Shown piece by piece: positions 23,009 through 33,572 of a stretch of 64,000 nt of DNA. Location: NCBI GenBank assembly GCA_034231615.1, contig CM067310.1, positions 4,322,510-4,386,509 on the forward strand, written 5' to 3'. The notes under the pieces are model-generated. The model was given only the letters and a program-made list of their open reading frames with translations, was not told the origin of the DNA and did no database searches. The translations under genes and the position numbers were made by a program. Source of the DNA: Meghimatium bilineatum. Taxonomy: Eukaryota; Mollusca; Gastropoda; Stylommatophora; Philomycidae. The number at the start of each line of letters is the position of its first letter. Within the stretch, counting starts at the first letter, position 1.

Positions 23009-24217
23009 ATGTCTTTTGAAAATATAGTAGATCCTAAAAAAAGAGAAAAATTAATTAAAGAATATTTAGAATCTAAAAATAATATTAAACAAAATTTTTA
23101 AAATGAAAGATTAGGAAATATTGAAATGAAAAGAGAGACTACAAAGTTATTTTCTCCTATAATTGAAAATCAACAAAAAGTAGGTGAAAGTACTGAAAAA
23201 GCAATTTCAAATATTTCAAAAGAAACACCTATAGAATCTCTACCACAAAATCAACAACTACTAACTTTTTCAAAACAACTAGCAATAGAATTACCAACAC
23301 TAAAATTTGATACTTTAGGTCCTATTGCATTGAGGTATTTATTAAAGTATTATAACAATGACAAATTAGGTGATAGTATGTTTGGAATTAGAAATTTTAA
23401 TGAGAGATTATATGTTGGAAATAAAGAAGTAAAAATTGATGATAATGATATTATTATCGATGGAATAAAATATAAAGGAACTCCTGGACTGTGGGAATTA
23501 TTAACTATGAAAAGTCCTAAAACTTATTCAGTAGAAGATGAAGATAATTATAGGAAAATATTATATTCAACTGATGCAAGATATTATCCATCTTATAATT
23601 CTAATGTAAAACCGATTATTAAAAATAGTATTAAACATAAATTTATACAAGAAAAAATTGATAAATTTAAAGTAATACAATTTCCTCCATCAGAATCTGG
23701 TGAATTATATCTCAATAAATTAGTAGAACGTTATACTTTATTATTATCAAGTAAAGAATCTGGTAATACAGGAGTAAATGATGAAATGATTTCTATTGTG
23801 AATGAACTTAAGGATTACATACCTGAAAAAGAATATGAAATATTGATGAGTCAGGCAACTGAATACATTTTTCTTTATAAAAAGGATTCTATTTTGTCTT
23901 TATTAAAAATGCTTATAAAACACACAAAAACACGAAAAAGATATCCTAAAAAAGTAGAAGGTAATGGAATATTTGATTCTATATTATCTGGTATCACTAA
24001 TACTCTAACATCAAATGCAGTGAAAGAAGTTGGTATAAATTTATCAAAAATAGCAGCAAATAAAATAGGTGAAAAGGCTATTGAAAAAGTTAGTGAAAAA
24101 ATATTTTCTAATAATCCTCCTAAAAAAGAATCAGAAAAAACTAACGTATTTATCCCACAAGCACGAATGTTATTAGATAGTATTATTTCCAAAGGAATAG
24201 GAATTAGAAGAATATAA
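23009..24217 (+). pseudogene. Polinton conserved protein, 402 codons, one nonsense codon
   Basis: Reading from ATG at 23009 gives MSFENIVDPKKREKLIKEYL, then a TAA at 23099-23101, after which the same frame is open to 24217. Conserved-looking features are GPIALRYL, GIRNFN, a TPGLWELLTMKSP block near residue 155 and LLLSSKESGNTGVNDEM near residue 240. The C-terminal ~60 residues include an alanine/isoleucine-rich segment and end in GIGIRRI. I recognise the family as a frequent Polinton hypothetical, function unknown. A single point change explains the break, making this among the least damaged genes. Confidence 0.75.
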
Positions 24218-24234
24218 TTGTTTACTAATAAAAA

Positions 24235-24600
24235 ATGGATGAAATTACTAAATTTGTTGAAGACGATAATTCATTTCGTGTTGAAATAAAAGATGATTTT
24301 AAAAAATTAAATGATATGTCTGTTATTAATAGAGCAGAATTATGTCAACATTATTTTATTGATGCAAGTAAATTTGAAAAGATAGTTGAAATAGGCGGTG
24401 ATACTATTTATAATTTAACTATTGAAAATGAAACACTAACACAAAAATTAAATGAATTAGGAGAATATGATGAAAAAGAAATTAATGATTTTATAAAAAA
24501 ATTAAAAATCCAAAGTTACTGATGAAAATAAAAATAAAATAATAAGAGAACAATTATTAAAAACATTAAAAAACAAAATCTTTAACCGAAAAATAACTAT
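24235..24600 (+). pseudogene. Small acidic Polinton ORF, C-terminally frameshifted
   Basis: Open for 95 codons from MDEITKFVEDDN to KIQSY; in the next frame the reading continues TDENKNKIIREQLLKTL to about 24600, suggesting one lost base near 24515. No domain recognised; charged and probably helical. Confidence 0.5.
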
Positions 24601-24686
24601 ATAGAATTATGTTTTATAATTTTCATTAAATTATTTATAACATTATTACATTCTACTAAAGTTTTAATATTGTCACTTTGTTCCAT
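24597..24686 (-). CDS. Short ORF, 29 aa, of unknown role
   Basis: MEQSDNIKTLVECNN… ending KHNSI. It follows the helix-turn-helix ORF on the minus strand by a few bases. Too short to judge; included because position and strand fit a minus-strand gene pair. Confidence 0.25.
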   Translation of the reverse strand: MEQSDNIKTLVECNNVINNLMKIIKHNSI

Positions 24687-24689
24687 TTT

Positions 24690-25068
24690 TTACTTCCCTT
24701 TTATTAAAGATTCTATTTCATCATCTGTATTAATATCTTTAGAACCATTACCAATTTTCTCTTTTTTAACTTTTACATTTTTTGTTGTTTATTTATTTTT
24801 AATTTTTCTTCAGTATTTTCAACTTTTTTTACTCTTTTTACCTTTTATAGGAATATCATATCTATATGGAGATTTTACATTTAAATCTTGTCTTATTCTT
24901 TTTATTGTTGAAGTAGAAATACCTAATTTACTACAAATCTGAGCTTGTGATAAATTTGGTTGTTCTAATTTAATATTCATAAAATCTTTAATCATTTTTG
25001 TTTTATAAACATTATTAATGTTTTCAGGATTTAAATCACTTAAAAAGTTTTAATTCGTTCAAATCCAT
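24690..25068 (-). pseudogene. Polinton helix-turn-helix protein, broken
   Basis: From ATG at 25066-25068 the frame stops after ten codons, but the next frame gives LSQAQICSKLGISTSTIKRI, a clear helix-turn-helix with the usual LGIS turn, followed by a basic segment and, after more stops, an acidic tail ending KGK. It probably bound DNA, perhaps regulating the element. It is transcribed opposite to the capsid and polymerase genes. Confidence 0.65.
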
Positions 25069-25163
25069 TTTATAAAATAATAAAAAAGTAAATAGAGATC
25101 AATAGAGGTCAAATTAGCTCACTACCGGTGGTGTTTTAATAGTTGATTTATTTCATGTAAATT

Positions 25164-25674
25164 TTAAATAATTTCTCTATATGATAAATTACAACTATGT
25201 AAAATAGAATATTCATTACAAATATTATAAAATCTTATATAATTATTAATAGTTGATTCACTTCTATTAAATTTTTCTTTAGCAAAAATTAGAAATTATT
25301 TTTCATTATACGGAGTACTATCTCTTCTACTTTTAAGAATACCTAATAATTTCCCCAAGTGTATAATAATAAGTTTTATTTCTTTTTTCAAGATCATCTA
25401 AATAATTTATTATTTTATCACATATATCTATAATTTCTGTATCAGAACTTTCTTTATTAAATTTAAAAGTAATTTTTTCTACATTAGTTATTTCAAATAA
25501 TTTTTTTTCTAAATCTTCTGGAACTTTCTTTTTCTTTTTAATAGGGTGAGATTTTTCAATATTTAAATTATTTTCTATTTTAAATTTTTCAACACATTTT
25601 ATAAAATTATCTAGTTTATCTGTAGAAATATAGTTTTTTATTGTATTTATAAACTCACTAAATTTTTCTTCCAT
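25164..25674 (-). pseudogene. Polinton small charged protein with C-terminal helical domain, broken
   Basis: 113 codons are open from MEEKFSEFINTIKNY, with a lysine cluster (HPIKKKKKVPEDLEKKL) in the middle. Near 25360 the frame shifts, and the next frame gives RSESTINNYIRFYNICNEYS and LSYREII before a stop at 25164. The second block resembles a DNA-binding helical segment. Its start is 43 bp from the divergent polymerase start, so the two may share a promoter region. Confidence 0.55.
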
Positions 25675-28195
25675 TTAAAAAAATTATAATTGTATATTAA
25701 AATTATTCCTTAAAAAATGAAAGGAAAAAAATCCCCGCATAACGAAAACCCTATTCGTTTATCGGGATTACATAAATTCCATGATGATATGATTACACCT
25801 AAAAGAGTTAGATATTCTAAAATCAATCCTTTATATAAAATTAAAACAATTACACCACAAAGAATTAGATATTCTAAAATAAATCCTTTATATAAAATTA
25901 ATGATATACAGATTTCAAAACAAAGACCTTATAAAATAAATTTAATTAGGAAATATATTCATAGACAAAATATTCATGTTTTTGGATATAGAATAAATAT
26001 GTTAAATGAAATTAGAGAAAATATTAATAATGCAATAGAAAATATGGTAATAAATGCTACTCATAATTTTCCTAATTCTAGAGTTATGTTAGATTCTAGA
26101 TTAAATGATATAATTTATACAAGACATAATAGTTATCCTTATCATAATGTTAATAATGTTGCTGAATTCTTCTATAATAGATTAGTTAGATTATTAAATA
26201 GTGCAGAAGAATTAGATATTAATGATGTTATATTTGAACTTTCTGTAATACCAAATCCTGTTGGTGGAGTAAATTTAGGAAATAAATTAATTGATACTAT
26301 TAATAAAAGTTCAATAATAACAATTAAAAATATTGATAAAATTTGTTTATCAAGAGCTATTGTAACATCATTAGCAAGAATAAAATATTTTGAGAATTTA
26401 ATAGATAGTCAGATAAAACATATTAAATAAGGAAGATCATTACAAAAAAATTATGCTAAAAGTTTACATAAAGAAGCTAATGTAGAAATTAAAAAAGATG
26501 GTAATAATTTAGATGATTTAAAAATATTTGAAGATTTTTTGAAAATAAGAATAATAATTTTTGGTTCTAATAATACTGAAAATATAATGTATGAAGGAAA
26601 TGAAAAAATATGAAGAACAAATTTACTTATATCATCATGATACACATTTGGATGTTATATCTAACATTACAGGATTTTTAGCAAAAAGTGGATTTTGTAA
26701 AACTTGTTTAATAGGTTATATATAACTCAACATAATTGTAAGAAAAATATTAAAAAATGGTCGTGTGATAAATGTAGAAAGACATTTCCTGTTATTTATA
26801 AATCAGATAAAAATATTTCTTATAAAGAAGGTAAAGATGATTTAAAATCTAGATCAAAACAATGGATGTGTAATTTGTGTTTAAAAATATTTTCAGCAAA
26901 TTATGAAAAACCAGATGAACATATTTGTAATATGATAAATTGTTATACTTGTGGTGAAAAGTATTTACGGAGTATAAACTCCAAACATGAATGTTATATG
27001 AAAAAATTAATTCCAAAATCTTTAAAAGATAAAAAATATATATATTTTGATTTTGAAGCTAATCAAGAAAAAGGTATTCATATAATGAATTATTGTATAG
27101 CATATGATATTACTGAATCTATAATATATAGAATTCAACCTGATGTTATTATAAAATATTCTTTAGATAAAAAGATTCTTGATGTTGAAATAGATAAATT
27201 TAATACACAAGAAATAATGCGATTTAAAAATAAAAAATTTGTTATTGATAAATTTTGTATATTATTTATTTCTAATGATTTTAAGGGATATACCTTTATT
27301 TCACATTTTTATGGAAAAGGATATGATATGAATCCTATTTTAGGATGGTTAACTAAAAATAAAATTGAAATTAAATCATTTATCTTCTGGTTTAAAAATA
27401 ACTTACATTGAAATAAAAAATACTGGAATAAGATTTATAGATTCTATTAATTTTACATTAATGGGATTATCCAGATTTCCCGAATCATTTGATTTTAAAG
27501 GAAATAAAGGTTATTTTCCTCATCATTTTAATACAAAAGCAAATCAAAATTATAAAGGTAAATATCCAAGGTTAAAATATTACGGTTATGAATGAATGAA
27601 TGATATGAATGAAAAGAATAAAAAGAATTTAGAATTATGGTATAATACTGTAAAAGATAAAAAGTTTAACTTTCAAAAAGAAATATTTTATTATTGTTTA
27701 TTAGATGTTTTAATATTAGCAAAAGGCTGTGCTATATATAGAAATACATTTTTAGAGATTACAAAAAATTATATAGATCCTTTTCAATGTATAACTATAG
27801 CACAATTATGTACAAATATTTTTAAAACATTTATGTTGAAAGAAAAAAACCATAGGAATTCATAAAACTTCTACATATGAAGATAATCAATCTTATAAAG
27901 CAATTCAATGGTTAGAATCTTTTGAAATGAATATACAACATGCTAAAAGACGTGGTGAAAAAGAAATTTATTTTAAAGGTAAAAAATATAAACTTGATGG
28001 TTATTATTTTGATAGAAAAACTAAAACTAAATATATTTATGAATTTTATGGTTGTTATTTTTATGGATGTCCAAAATGTTTTCATCCTGAAGAAATATGT
28101 AAAAAAAAGGAAATAAAACTATGAAAGAATTATATAATGAAACAAAAAATAGAGAAAAAGATATTAAAGAATATTACAAGGTTGACAAAATTAAA

Positions 28196-28498
28196 ATAAC
28201 TACAATTTCTTCTTCTTCTGCGTTCGTTCTCAAACTCCTGCATATTAGCAGGATGTAGTCCGGAGAACGGAATGCGGTGTGTCATGGTTTACAGCATTGC
28301 TGCTATATCTGCACCTTTCGGCCTGACACATCCGACTTCAGCAAAGCTTTGGGTCACTGGCCCTATATGGGATGGGACAGCCAACTCCATCCCATAACGT
28401 CCTTAGTCACCTTTTACGACATGCGTGGAAGGTAAACAGTGTTGCTATTCTTTGCTCCCCTTTTGGGCCCTGGCAACACACGGGCGTAACTACAATTT
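28196..28498 (-). mobile_element. SINE-1 insertion in pPolB with 12-bp target-site duplication
   Basis: SINE body 28208-28486 (279 bp) is flanked by perfect 12-bp direct repeats TAACTACAATTT at 28196-28207 and 28487-28498. Removing one repeat and the SINE rejoins the polymerase sequence. The tail (GAAGAAGAAG on the minus strand) abuts the left duplication. This copy defines the SINE-1 limits. Confidence 0.95.
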
Positions 28499-28633
28499 GG
28501 GAATGTGAATCTGATAAGAATCAATATCCTCCTATAGATGAATCTTTAAAACCTATAAATAAAAGAGATGCATTTTATGGTGGTAGAACAGAAACTATTT
28601 AAATTATATAATAACACAGAAAACTTAAAAGGT

Positions 28634-28711
28634 AAATATGTAGATTTTGTATCATTATATCCAACTGTTAATAAATATGTAGATTTTGTATCATTATATC
28701 CAACTGTTAAT
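28634..28711. repeat. 39-bp tandem duplication of polymerase motif A
   Basis: Two identical copies in frame, so DFVSLYPTVNKY occurs twice in a row. The identity of the copies shows it is recent. Confidence 0.95.
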
Positions 28712-30095
28712 AAATATGATGAATATCCTATTGGACATCCTAAAACTCTTATAAATATTTCAGTTAGTCAATACATTGAAAAAAGATACTTTGTAATTAT
28801 GAAATGTAAAATATTACCACCTAGAAAATTATTAATTCCTGTTTTACCATATAAACAAAAAACAAAAGATGCACATAAATTATTATTGTGTTTATGTAAC
28901 ACATGTATGGAAAGAATAAATATTGATTGTGTACATCTAAATGATGTTTGGGGAAAGTTTACTTCTAAATATGATAAAATTCATGCAATGAAAAGTAGTC
29001 AATTTTGTAAAAATTTTAGAAATAAAGAATGCAATCATTCTGAAAAAGAAAGAACTATTATTGGAACTTGGGCAACAATTGAAATTGATAAAGCATTAGA
29101 AAAAGGTTATAAATTACTAAAAATATATGAATTAGAATATTTTGAAGAAAGAATGAAAGGATTATTTGAAGAATATGTTGATATGTTTATGAAATATAAA
29201 TTAGAAGCATCAGGTTGTAAATGTAATCATTTATGTAAATCAAATTGTAAAAATGATGAAAATTGTGAAGCCAAAATACAATATATGGTAGATAATCTTG
29301 CTTATAATTTAAATATAGATAAAGTAAAATATAATGCAGGATTGAAATTTATAGCAAAAATATGTCTAAACTCTTTATGGGGTCATTATGGAATGAAAGA
29401 TAATTATACTCAAACAGAATATACTTATAATTCTGACCAGTTAACTAATATTATTTATAACAAAAAATATAAAGATGTTTCTACCATAATATTAGACGAT
29501 GATGTTGTTTTAGTAGACTATAAAACTAAAGAACATTATTTAAGACCAAATCCTAATGTAAATATTTATATTGCTTTATATACTACAACACACGCTAGAT
29601 GGAGATTATATGAATTATTAGATACTTTACAAGAAAGAGTAATGTATTGTGATACTGATTCAATAATTTTTAATGATGATAATTCCGAAGTTTGTGAAAA
29701 AATAAAATCAAAAATTGGAACAGGATTAGGGCAATTAACAGAAGAAATTTCTGATAAACATAAATCTGAATATATTAAAACCTTTGTTTCATTAGGACCA
29801 AAAGATTATAGTATGAAATTAAATACTGGAAAAATTGTAGGAACAAGTCAAGGTTTTAGAATAAATAATGAAGCAGAAGAGAAAATTACAATGGATAAAA
29901 AAATAAAATTGATTACTGATGATAAGGAAAAATATGATTTAGTTGAATATAAAATGATAAAAATTAATAAAAAAGATAGAAAATTAGAAAATAGAGAACA
30001 AATCAAAATGTATGATTATGAGTTTGATAAAAGAATGATTAAATATGAAAATGATAATTTAATTACTAGTTTGTCTTATGGGTACTAATAATAAA

Positions 30096-30763
30096 TTAAT
30101 TAAATATATAATCTCTTATTTTATGACCATTCATAATATAATTCCATTTTTCATCACCTTTATATTTATCTAATATTTCATATTGTTCATCTGTAGATAA
30201 ACATTAACCTTTATATTTTAAACCATCAATCTGACTTTGAGATAAAATAACTTTACCTAATATAACTTTAGCTTTGTCATCTTTATAAGGATTAATAATT
30301 TTATCACAGAACAAATATTCTTCTTTTTTTATTTCAGTCATTTTTAAATTATTTTTTAAATTTATATTTAATAAAAACTGTAAATATAAATGTCCACAAA
30401 TTACTGCATTAAAAGATTGTATTTGATCAATATAATATTGTATATCACCTGGTTTTTCACGAAGATAATCTATTATTTCTAATGGTGGTTGAATACCAAA
30501 ACTATCAAAATATATTTTTTATTACGATCTTTATACCACGCAGTCCAATGAGTACCTTTAGTTTCATTAGTTAAATCACCATCTAAATTCATAATTCGAC
30601 ATTCTTTTTTTCTAGATTTTTTAGGTAATTCAGTTCTAATAAACACACCTCTAAAATTTGGTATTTTTAATTTTTTAACTGCATCTAAAAGTTGAAAATT
30701 TGAAAGAGGTTCATTAGGTAATTTGAGTGAAACTCCCTGTGGTCGATTATCTATTTCTATCAT
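30096..30763 (-). pseudogene. Adenovirus-type cysteine protease (Polinton PRO), frameshifted
   Basis: Predicted maturation protease for capsid proteins. Starts MIEIDNRPQGVSLKLPNEPL; the histidine box KGTHWTAW is near residue 76. A frameshift near 30515 follows, after which the other frame gives YFDSFG (acid residue) and NAVICGHLYLQFL with the catalytic cysteine (about 30380). The frame ends with TAA at 30204 and is again open to 30096. All members of the triad are present, but not in one frame. It is transcribed away from the phospholipase-like gene, with only 28 bp between the two start codons. Confidence 0.85.
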
Positions 30764-30791
30764 TTTTCAATCATTTTTTTATCATTATAAA

Positions 30792-31353
30792 ATGACAGAA
30801 ATATCAACAGAGTTGTATAGTGTAAAATGTAAAAAGAGAACATATACTTCAGATTTAGAATATGGAAAAAGTAAAAATAATACAAATATGTTACAAGGAA
30901 AATGTGTTATTTGTGGAACTGTAAAAAATAAATTTAATAAAGCTTCTGAAGTAGGGTATGATAGTAATAGGCCTATTTATGGTGGTAATTTAAATAGTAT
31001 AATTAATAAACTTCCAATTGAATTACATTTACCAGGTCATAATTTTACAGGTCCTGAAACTAATTTTTTTAAAAAGATTAAATCCTGATTTTACTCCTAA
31101 AGAATGGAGTAAACCAATTAATAGAGTTGATGAAGCTTCAATGAATCATGATATTTTTTATTTACAAAATGAAGATAGAAAAACTAGAAATGAAGTTTGT
31201 GATAAAAAGATGTTACAAGATTTAAATATTTTAAATCCTACTATAAGAGAAAGAATAGAAAAAGGAATTGTTGGTAGTATTATAAAAGGAAAAATTGCAT
31301 TAGGGATGGAAAATTTTCAAAAAACAGCCTCACAAAATTCAGTAGTGATTTAG
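30792..31353 (+). pseudogene. Polinton phospholipase A2-like protein with zinc ribbon, frameshifted
   Basis: N-terminal residues 1-45 carry a CxxC…CxxC-like ribbon (VKCKKRTY and GKCVICGTVK). It is followed by INKLPIELHLPGHNFTGPET and, after a frameshift near 31075, RVDEASMNHDIFYLQ, which matches the calcium-loop/HD arrangement of the viral-capsid phospholipase A2-like domain; the catalytic histidine-aspartate pair is kept, but residues normally cysteine appear as F/T and S. The frame ends at TAG 31351. Such domains occur in many Polintons, where their role is unproven. Confidence 0.7.
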
Positions 31354-32327
31354 CAGATGAATTACATAAACCTATTGTTATCAAATTTAAAAAGAGAAGA
31401 GTCTATATTAATAGTATAGATGAAACTTGGGCAGCTGATTTAGTAGATATGTCATCATATTCACAAGAAAATAAGGGATATAAATTTATTCTTGCTGTTA
31501 TAGATGCATTTAGTAAATATGGATGGATGATCCCATTAAAAAATAAAAGTGGTGAAAGTGTTGTTGAAGCATTTAAAAATATATTTAAAGAAGGAAGGAA
31601 ACCTTTATTTTTATGGGTTGACCGAGGTAAAGAATTTTATAATAAAACTTTTAAAGATCTTTTAAAAATTAAAGATATTGAAATGTATTCTACAGAAAAT
31701 GAAGAAAAAAGTTGTGTTGTTGAAAGATGGAATGGAACTATGAAAAAAAAAGATGTTTAAATATTTTACTGCTAATAATACCACAAAATATTATAATGTT
31801 TTAGATGAACTAGTTAATATTTATAATAACACTAAACATTCTTCAATAAAAATGACTCCTGTTGAAGGTAGTAAAAAAGAAAATGAAAAAATAAATAAAA
31901 CTGCGACACGACGCATTTCCATTCTCTGGACTAAATTGTGCTGGAAATCTAGTACGACCATTGTCCTGCTACAAGAGAGAACCAGCTGGAGTTTGAGAAT
32001 GAACAGTGAAGAAAAAGACCAGAAACTGCCTGAACAGGGTCGTCGACCACACTTGCTAAATAAATATGGCACTAAATAAATAAATATAATAATTTATACG
32101 GTGAAGAGGAAGAAAGACTATCTAAACCTGTATTTAAAATTGGAGATAGAATAACAAAAAAGAAAATGTTTTTTGAAAAAGGATATACACCTAAATGGAC
32201 TTCAGAAATATTTGTTATTAGTGAAATATTATACACAAATTCTATTACTTATAAAATACGAGATTTAATGGGGGAAGAAATTATAGGTAGTTTTTATAAG
32301 CAAGAATTACAGAAGACAAGGTTTTAA
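31340..32327 (+). pseudogene. Polinton integrase (rve family), interrupted by SINE-2
   Basis: Retroviral-type integrase that would insert the element. After a frameshift from the upstream gene it reads WAADLVDM (first Asp), LAVIDAFSKYGWM, LWVDRGKEFYN (second Asp) and SCVVERWNGTM (Glu), so the DDE triad is intact. A frameshift near 31740 and a 174-bp SINE-2 insertion (31900-32073) break it. The C-terminal domain resumes at about 32085 (LSKPVFKIGDRITKKKM) and ends GSFYKQELQKTRF at 32327. The last ~145 bp lie inside the right inverted repeat. Confidence 0.92.
31889..32084 (+). mobile_element. SINE-2 insertion with 3' transduced flank, 11-bp duplication
   Basis: Insert 31900-32073 lies between two AAATAAATAAA repeats (31889-31899, 32074-32084). 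The first ~105 bp are SINE-2; the remaining ~70 bp (GACCAGAAACTGCCTGAACA…) are not SINE but match, almost base for base, the sequence next to the SINE-2 copy at 33824-34035. The target repeat is low complexity, and the SINE's own AAATAAAAC also fits the left junction, so exact edges are uncertain. Confidence 0.85.
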
Positions 32328-32771
32328 TATTAGTATTTTAAAAAGATAATTATTCTGTATTACTCTTTTAATGATAAATTTATTTATTTATTTATTTTTA
32401 GAAAAAATTATTATTGTAATATTACGCAAACTGTATACCGGGTATATTTATTTTTCCCTTTTTTTGTAATTTAAAAAAAAATTACACATAAATGTTTATA
32501 CTATTTATCCCTAATTTTTATTTTCGAAATTATTAAAAAATTATTTTAAAATATTTCAAAATTATACAAATATGTTAATACTATTTATCCCTATTTTTAA
32601 TTAAAGAAAAAAATTATTATTTTAATATTACACATAAATGTTTATACTATTTATCCCTAATTTTTATTTTCAAAAATATTTTAAAAATTATTATTGGTGG
32701 GTACCCTATTTTAAAATATTAATTTTTTCGGAAAAAAAGTTATAGGGGGGTCTAGTGGGTACATTATGTGT
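32184..32771 (-). repeat. Polinton right terminal inverted repeat
   Basis: Reverse complement of the left repeat, about 37 bp longer through small insertions and an extra copy of a TATCCCTA-type block. Its inner ~145 bp encode the integrase C-terminus on the plus strand. Confidence 0.9.
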
Positions 32772-32777
32772 CACTTG
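32772..32777. repeat. Polinton target-site duplication, right
   Basis: CACTTG, versus CACCTG on the left. The next bases, ACACAT, equal the element's own terminal six bases, so a 12-bp reading of the duplication cannot be excluded. Confidence 0.65.
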
Positions 32778-33029
32778 ACACATGAGTTAGGGGAGATAAA
32801 GACAGCAAGAAAGGGAACTGGTCACCCCACCTAATAGTCACTGCGACTTAGTACATGAAGTTATATTCATCCACAATGGCAGGTTGCTGCCATGTGATCT
32901 ACCTTTATCTACAACTAATTCTAATCCCTATCCTCACCCCACCCCACCCCCCCCCCCCCCCCTCTACTATAAGTCTGTGTTTCAAAAATTGTGTTCTTAT
33001 TTTTGTTTATTATTTCTACTGGCTTCAAA
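32778..33029. other. Flank with C-rich tract
   Basis: May be the continuation of the SINE interrupted by the Polinton. Contains a poly-C run at about 32947-32961. Confidence 0.4.
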
Positions 33030-33497
33030 CTACTAAACAATTGCATTCTGCAATGATGTCACAAACTACTAAAAAATTGCCTTCTGCAATGATGTCACAA
33101 ACTACTAAACAATTGCATTCTGCAATGATGTCACAAACTACTAAACAATTGCATTCTGCAATGTCACAAACTACTAAACAATTGCATTCTGCAATGATGT
33201 CACAAACTACTAAACAATTGCATTCTGCAATGTCACAAACTACTGAACAATTGCATTCTGCAATGTCACAAACTACTAAACAATTACATTCTGCAATGAT
33301 GTCACAAACTACTAAAAAATTGCATTCTGCAATGTCACAAACTACTAAACAATTGCATTCTGCAATGATGTCACAAACTACTAAACAATTACATTCTGCA
33401 ATGTCACAAACTACTAAACAATTGCATTCTGCAATGATGTCACAAACTACTAAACAATTACATTCTGCAATGATGTCACAAACTATTAAAAAATTAT
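33030..33497. repeat. 36/33-bp minisatellite with palindromic core, ~13 copies
   Basis: Units contain ACAAACTACTAAACAATTGC and the stem TTGCA-TTC-TGCAA. Long (ATGATG) and short (ATG) units mix; both are multiples of three, so both strands are open across it. The ORFs are not taken as genes. Confidence 0.95.
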
Positions 33498-33572
33498 AAT
33501 CAGACAATTCTTTAAAATCTATGAGCGGTGTAAACATTTGGTATGCATACATTCCAGACATGATACGTCACT

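Larger units (their letters stand above)
25717..30088 (+). pseudogene. POLB: Protein-primed family B DNA polymerase (pPolB), broken
   Basis: This is the Polinton replicative polymerase. The N-terminal part is open to 26430 (TAA), followed in several frames by a CxxC-rich zinc segment (26760-27000: CDKC, CNLC, CYTC), exonuclease motif I FDFEA (about 27046), a motif II-like GKGYDMNPIL (27310) and motif III YYCLLDVLILAKG (27688). The palm follows: motif A DFVSLYPTVNK, present twice because of a 39-bp in-frame duplication, motif B KICLNSLWGHYG (29360) and motif C YCDTDS (29645-29659), with all catalytic aspartates retained. Lesions: stops at 26428, 27593 and 28122; frameshifts near 26610, 26720, 27400, 27850 and 28600; and a SINE insertion at 28208. 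The last 506 codons (28568-30088) are uninterrupted. Confidence 0.93.
18579..32771 (+). mobile_element. Polinton/Maverick element, 14.2 kb, inactivated
   Basis: The element has long terminal inverted repeats (551 and 588 bp), starts and ends with ACACATAATG and its complement, and carries the diagnostic Polinton set: packaging ATPase, penton, double-jelly-roll major capsid protein, protein-primed type B polymerase, adenovirus-type cysteine protease and rve integrase. It is far more AT-rich than the flanks. Known intact Polintons are about 15-20 kb, so the size is slightly short, consistent with deletion in the capsid gene. Damage includes many frameshifts, stops in nearly every gene, tandem duplications and two SINE insertions. 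It is therefore immobile without outside help. Confidence 0.93.

Noticed and set aside
19557..28124. TGA recoded as an amino acid in the Polinton (in-frame TGA at 19557, 20412, 27593 and 28122)
   Set aside because: TAA and TAG stops and frameshifts occur in the same genes, so ordinary decay explains the pattern; no recoding structure was seen.
33025..33561. Cysteine-rich or TTKQLHSA repeat protein frames
   Set aside because: Artefacts of 36/33-bp units; no supporting features outside the array.
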